Shown here in pieces: positions 62,381-64,000 of a DNA stretch of 64,000 nucleotides. Every line of letters starts with the position of its first letter. The first letter of the stretch is position 1. The notes under the pieces are model-generated. The model was not told where the DNA came from. It saw only the letters and a program-made list of their open reading frames with translations, and did no database searches. Source of the stretch: Bog-532 sp963805255 (GTDB lineage Bacteria > Actinomycetota > Actinomycetes > Streptosporangiales > Streptosporangiaceae). The translations under genes were made by a program, and so were the position numbers. The stretch is taken from contig CAWDTK010000003.1 in NCBI GenBank assembly GCA_963805255.1, positions 1 to 64,000 on the forward strand, in the 5' to 3' direction.

Positions 62381-62452
62381 GCGGTACAGCAAGGACAAGC
62401 GGTACAGCAAGGACAAGCGGTACAGCAAGGACAAGCGGTACAGCAAGGACAA
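62381..62452 (+). repeat. 18-bp tandem repeat before isochorismate synthase, four copies
   Basis: GCGGTACAGCAAGGACAA is repeated four times with a degenerate fifth copy, 85 bases before the GTG start of the isochorismate synthase. The open frame through it encodes AVQQGQ repeats and stays open into that gene. Confidence 0.95.
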
Positions 62453-62536
62453 GCGGCACGGCAAAGAGGAACCGCGCACCGCATAGACGGACGGCACAAC
62501 CGTTGCGTTGCAGGCCCTGCCGTAAAATCGGCTGGC

Positions 62537-63937
62537 GTGACAGCCGACGGGAATGATGTGACGCCCGGCGAGCCGAACCGGGGATCCGGTCCGGCCGCGC
62601 CGGAGCCCGGGGGCCTCATGGCCCGCACCGTGCCCATCGCCGACCCCGGTGACCTGCTGGCCCGCATTCCGGCCGCGTCGTCCCCCGCACCAGCCCTGGC
62701 CTGGATACGGCAGGGCGCCGGGCTGGTGGGCTGGGGCGAAGTCGCGCGGGTCACGCTGCCCGCGGGCGAGGATCGCTTCACCGCCGGGGAGAAATGGCTG
62801 CGCACCCTGTTTGAGGGAGTCGTGGCCGACGACCAGGTCCGGCGGCCCGGCACCGGCCCGGTGGCGTTCGGCAGCTTCACCTTCGATCCGGCCTCCGACG
62901 GCTCCGTGCTGATCGTGCCCCGGACCGTCCTCGGCCGTGACCCGTCCGGGCGGGCCTGGCTCACCACCATCTCCGACGGCCGTAAGCCCCGGGACGGCCG
63001 TGAGCCGTCGGCGCCGCCCGGTGATCTCGCGTGTGCCCCTGGCGGTGCGGGCCCAACGGGCCCAACGGGCTTGTTGGTCCCCAGAGTCACAGCGGTCCCC
63101 GCCGGGCCGGGCACCGCCTCATCCGGTTTGCGCTGGTACGACGGCAGCCTGACCGCACCGGAATGGGCGCACGCGGTCGCCGTCGCCGTCAGCCGGATTT
63201 CCGCCGGCGCCCTGCGCAAGGTCGTGCTGGCCCGCGATGTGTTCGCGACCGCGGCGGCCCCGGTCGACGCGCGGGTCCTGCTGCGCAGGCTGGCCGCCCG
63301 CTACCCGGACTGCTTCACGTTCGCGTGCGCGAACCTGGTCGGCGCCACCCCCGAACTGCTGGTCCGGCGGCAGGGCAGTGAGGTCACGGCGCTCATCCTG
63401 GGTGGGACATCGCCCCGGGGGACCCAGCCCGCCGAAGACGCCGCGCTCGGCGCCGCCCTCCTCGCCTCGGCCAAGAACACCGAAGAACACGCCTACGCGG
63501 TCGCCTCGGTGCGGGACGTGCTCGCGCCCCTGTGCGCCGGGCTCGACATCCCGTCCCGCCCCTCGCTGCTGAAGCTGGCCAACGTGCACCATCTTGGCAC
63601 CTCCGTCCGTGGCAGGCTCGCCGCGGACCGTTCGGTGCTATCGCTGGCCGGAGCGCTGCACCCGCCCGCCGCGGTGTGCGGGACGCCGGCCGAAACGGCG
63701 CTGGAACTGATCCGCGAGCTGGAGCACATGGAGCGGGGGCGTTACGCCGGGCCGGTCGGCTGGGTGGACGCGGACGGCAACGGGGAGTTCGGGATCGCCC
63801 TGCGCTGCGCCGAGCTGGAGGACCGCCGGGCCCGGCTGTTCGCCGGCTGCGGTATTGTGGCGGCCTCGGATCCGGCCGCCGAGGTCGCCGAGACCGAGAT
63901 CAAGTTCCTCCCGATGCGCCAGTCACTCGGCGGCTGA
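62537..63937 (+). CDS. Isochorismate synthase (menaquinone or siderophore route)
   Basis: 466 residues from GTG 62537 (VTADGNDVTPGEPNRGSG). Chorismate-binding domain: LRKVVLARDVFATAAAPVDA, FTFACANLVGATPELLVRRQ, LLASAKNTEEHAYAVASVRD, NVHHLGTSVRGRLAADRSVL, LHPPAAVCGTPAETALELIR and RGRYAGPVGWVDADGNGEFG, then ALRCAELEDRRARLFAGCGI. It converts chorismate to isochorismate for menaquinone (MenF) or for siderophores (DhbC/EntC). The insert PPGDLACAPGGAGPTGPTGL is unusual and repeat-like. The open frame upstream includes the 18-bp repeat. The pathway cannot be decided without neighbours. Confidence 0.93.
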   Translation: MTADGNDVTPGEPNRGSGPAAPEPGGLMARTVPIADPGDLLARIPAASSPAPALAWIRQGAGLVGWGEVARVTLPAGEDRFTAGEKWLRTLFEGVVADDQVRRPGTGPVAFGSFTFDPASDGSVLIVPRTVLGRDPSGRAWLTTISDGRKPRDGREPSAPPGDLACAPGGAGPTGPTGLLVPRVTAVPAGPGTASSGLRWYDGSLTAPEWAHAVAVAVSRISAGALRKVVLARDVFATAAAPVDARVLLRRLAARYPDCFTFACANLVGATPELLVRRQGSEVTALILGGTSPRGTQPAEDAALGAALLASAKNTEEHAYAVASVRDVLAPLCAGLDIPSRPSLLKLANVHHLGTSVRGRLAADRSVLSLAGALHPPAAVCGTPAETALELIRELEHMERGRYAGPVGWVDADGNGEFGIALRCAELEDRRARLFAGCGIVAASDPAAEVAETEIKFLPMRQSLGG

Positions 63938-63968
63938 CCGCCGGGCCCGCACGGCGGCGCGGAGTGGG

Positions 63969-64000
63969 TCAGATGGCGAAGTCCTCGCCGTGCCAGATCC
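63969..64000 (-). CDS. Unidentified protein, C-terminal end cut by window edge
   Basis: The minus strand reads IWHGEDFAI and stops at 63969-63971. Convergent to the isochorismate synthase gene. Only nine residues are visible, so no function can be named. Confidence 0.3.
   Translation of the reverse strand, partial: IWHGEDFAI

Overview
The window is very GC-rich, with codons heavily biased to G or C in the third position, GTG starts and 4-base ATGA/GTGA gene overlaps. Its gene content (orphan MftB/MftF of the mycofactocin family, a MalT-like LuxR giant, DUF3040, many SpoIIE/STAS/PAS signalling parts, a SigX5-type ECF factor) points to a filamentous or soil actinomycete. I cannot name the genus from sequence alone.

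The left half (about 1-38 kb) is an accessory, decaying region. It carries a cytochrome P450, remnants of a Tn3-type transposon (transposase tail, zinc-finger serine recombinase with its catalytic core deleted), an ArsB-like permease split by a frameshift, a broken tyrosine integrase, and an ArsR/AHSA1/DUF2182/DUF899 group with a double palindromic operator. A LuxR regulator follows whose last residues were replaced by an IS1182-type element; its original C-terminal codons still lie on the far side of the element. Next come a FAD-linked oxidase, a DMT exporter, a three-subunit cobalt-type nitrile hydratase with an IS4-type element inserted about 20 bp upstream, a lower-GC macrolide-type glycosyltransferase (frameshifted), two pieces of ISKra4-type elements around an alpha/beta hydrolase, and a run of gene stubs (GMC oxidoreductase, integrase, collapsed MFS pump) ending in a TetR gene with a clear palindromic operator.

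From 30 to 38 kb, a minus-strand signalling operon reads STAS - CheB - CheR/PAS - SpoIIE phosphatase. It has been hit twice by insertion sequences: an ISAzo13-type element sits 7 bp before CheB, and another transposase splits the CheR domain.

The right half (38-64 kb) is more orderly and looks closer to core chromosome: Nudix hydrolase, PPK2, SDR, VOC-sigma pair, GH15 glucoamylase, phospholipase C-like phosphoesterase, MftF/MftB divergent pair, methyltransferase, DHA2 exporter, FmdB zinc ribbon, the circularly permuted ATP-grasp/alpha-E/transglutaminase operon, a lipoprotein, Crp/Fnr regulator, DUF3040 protein, Rv2578c-type radical SAM protein and isochorismate synthase. Its most unusual property is a series of perfect 12-, 14-, 15- and 18-bp tandem repeats at or just before the 5' ends of genes (Nudix, MftB, radical SAM, isochorismate synthase) or right after a stop codon (Crp). 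In the Nudix gene two units are one base short and put the gene out of frame.

Many genes carry single one-base frameshifts. Real decay and assembly error both remain possible, and this is flagged where it matters. No rRNA, tRNA or CRISPR array was recognised.
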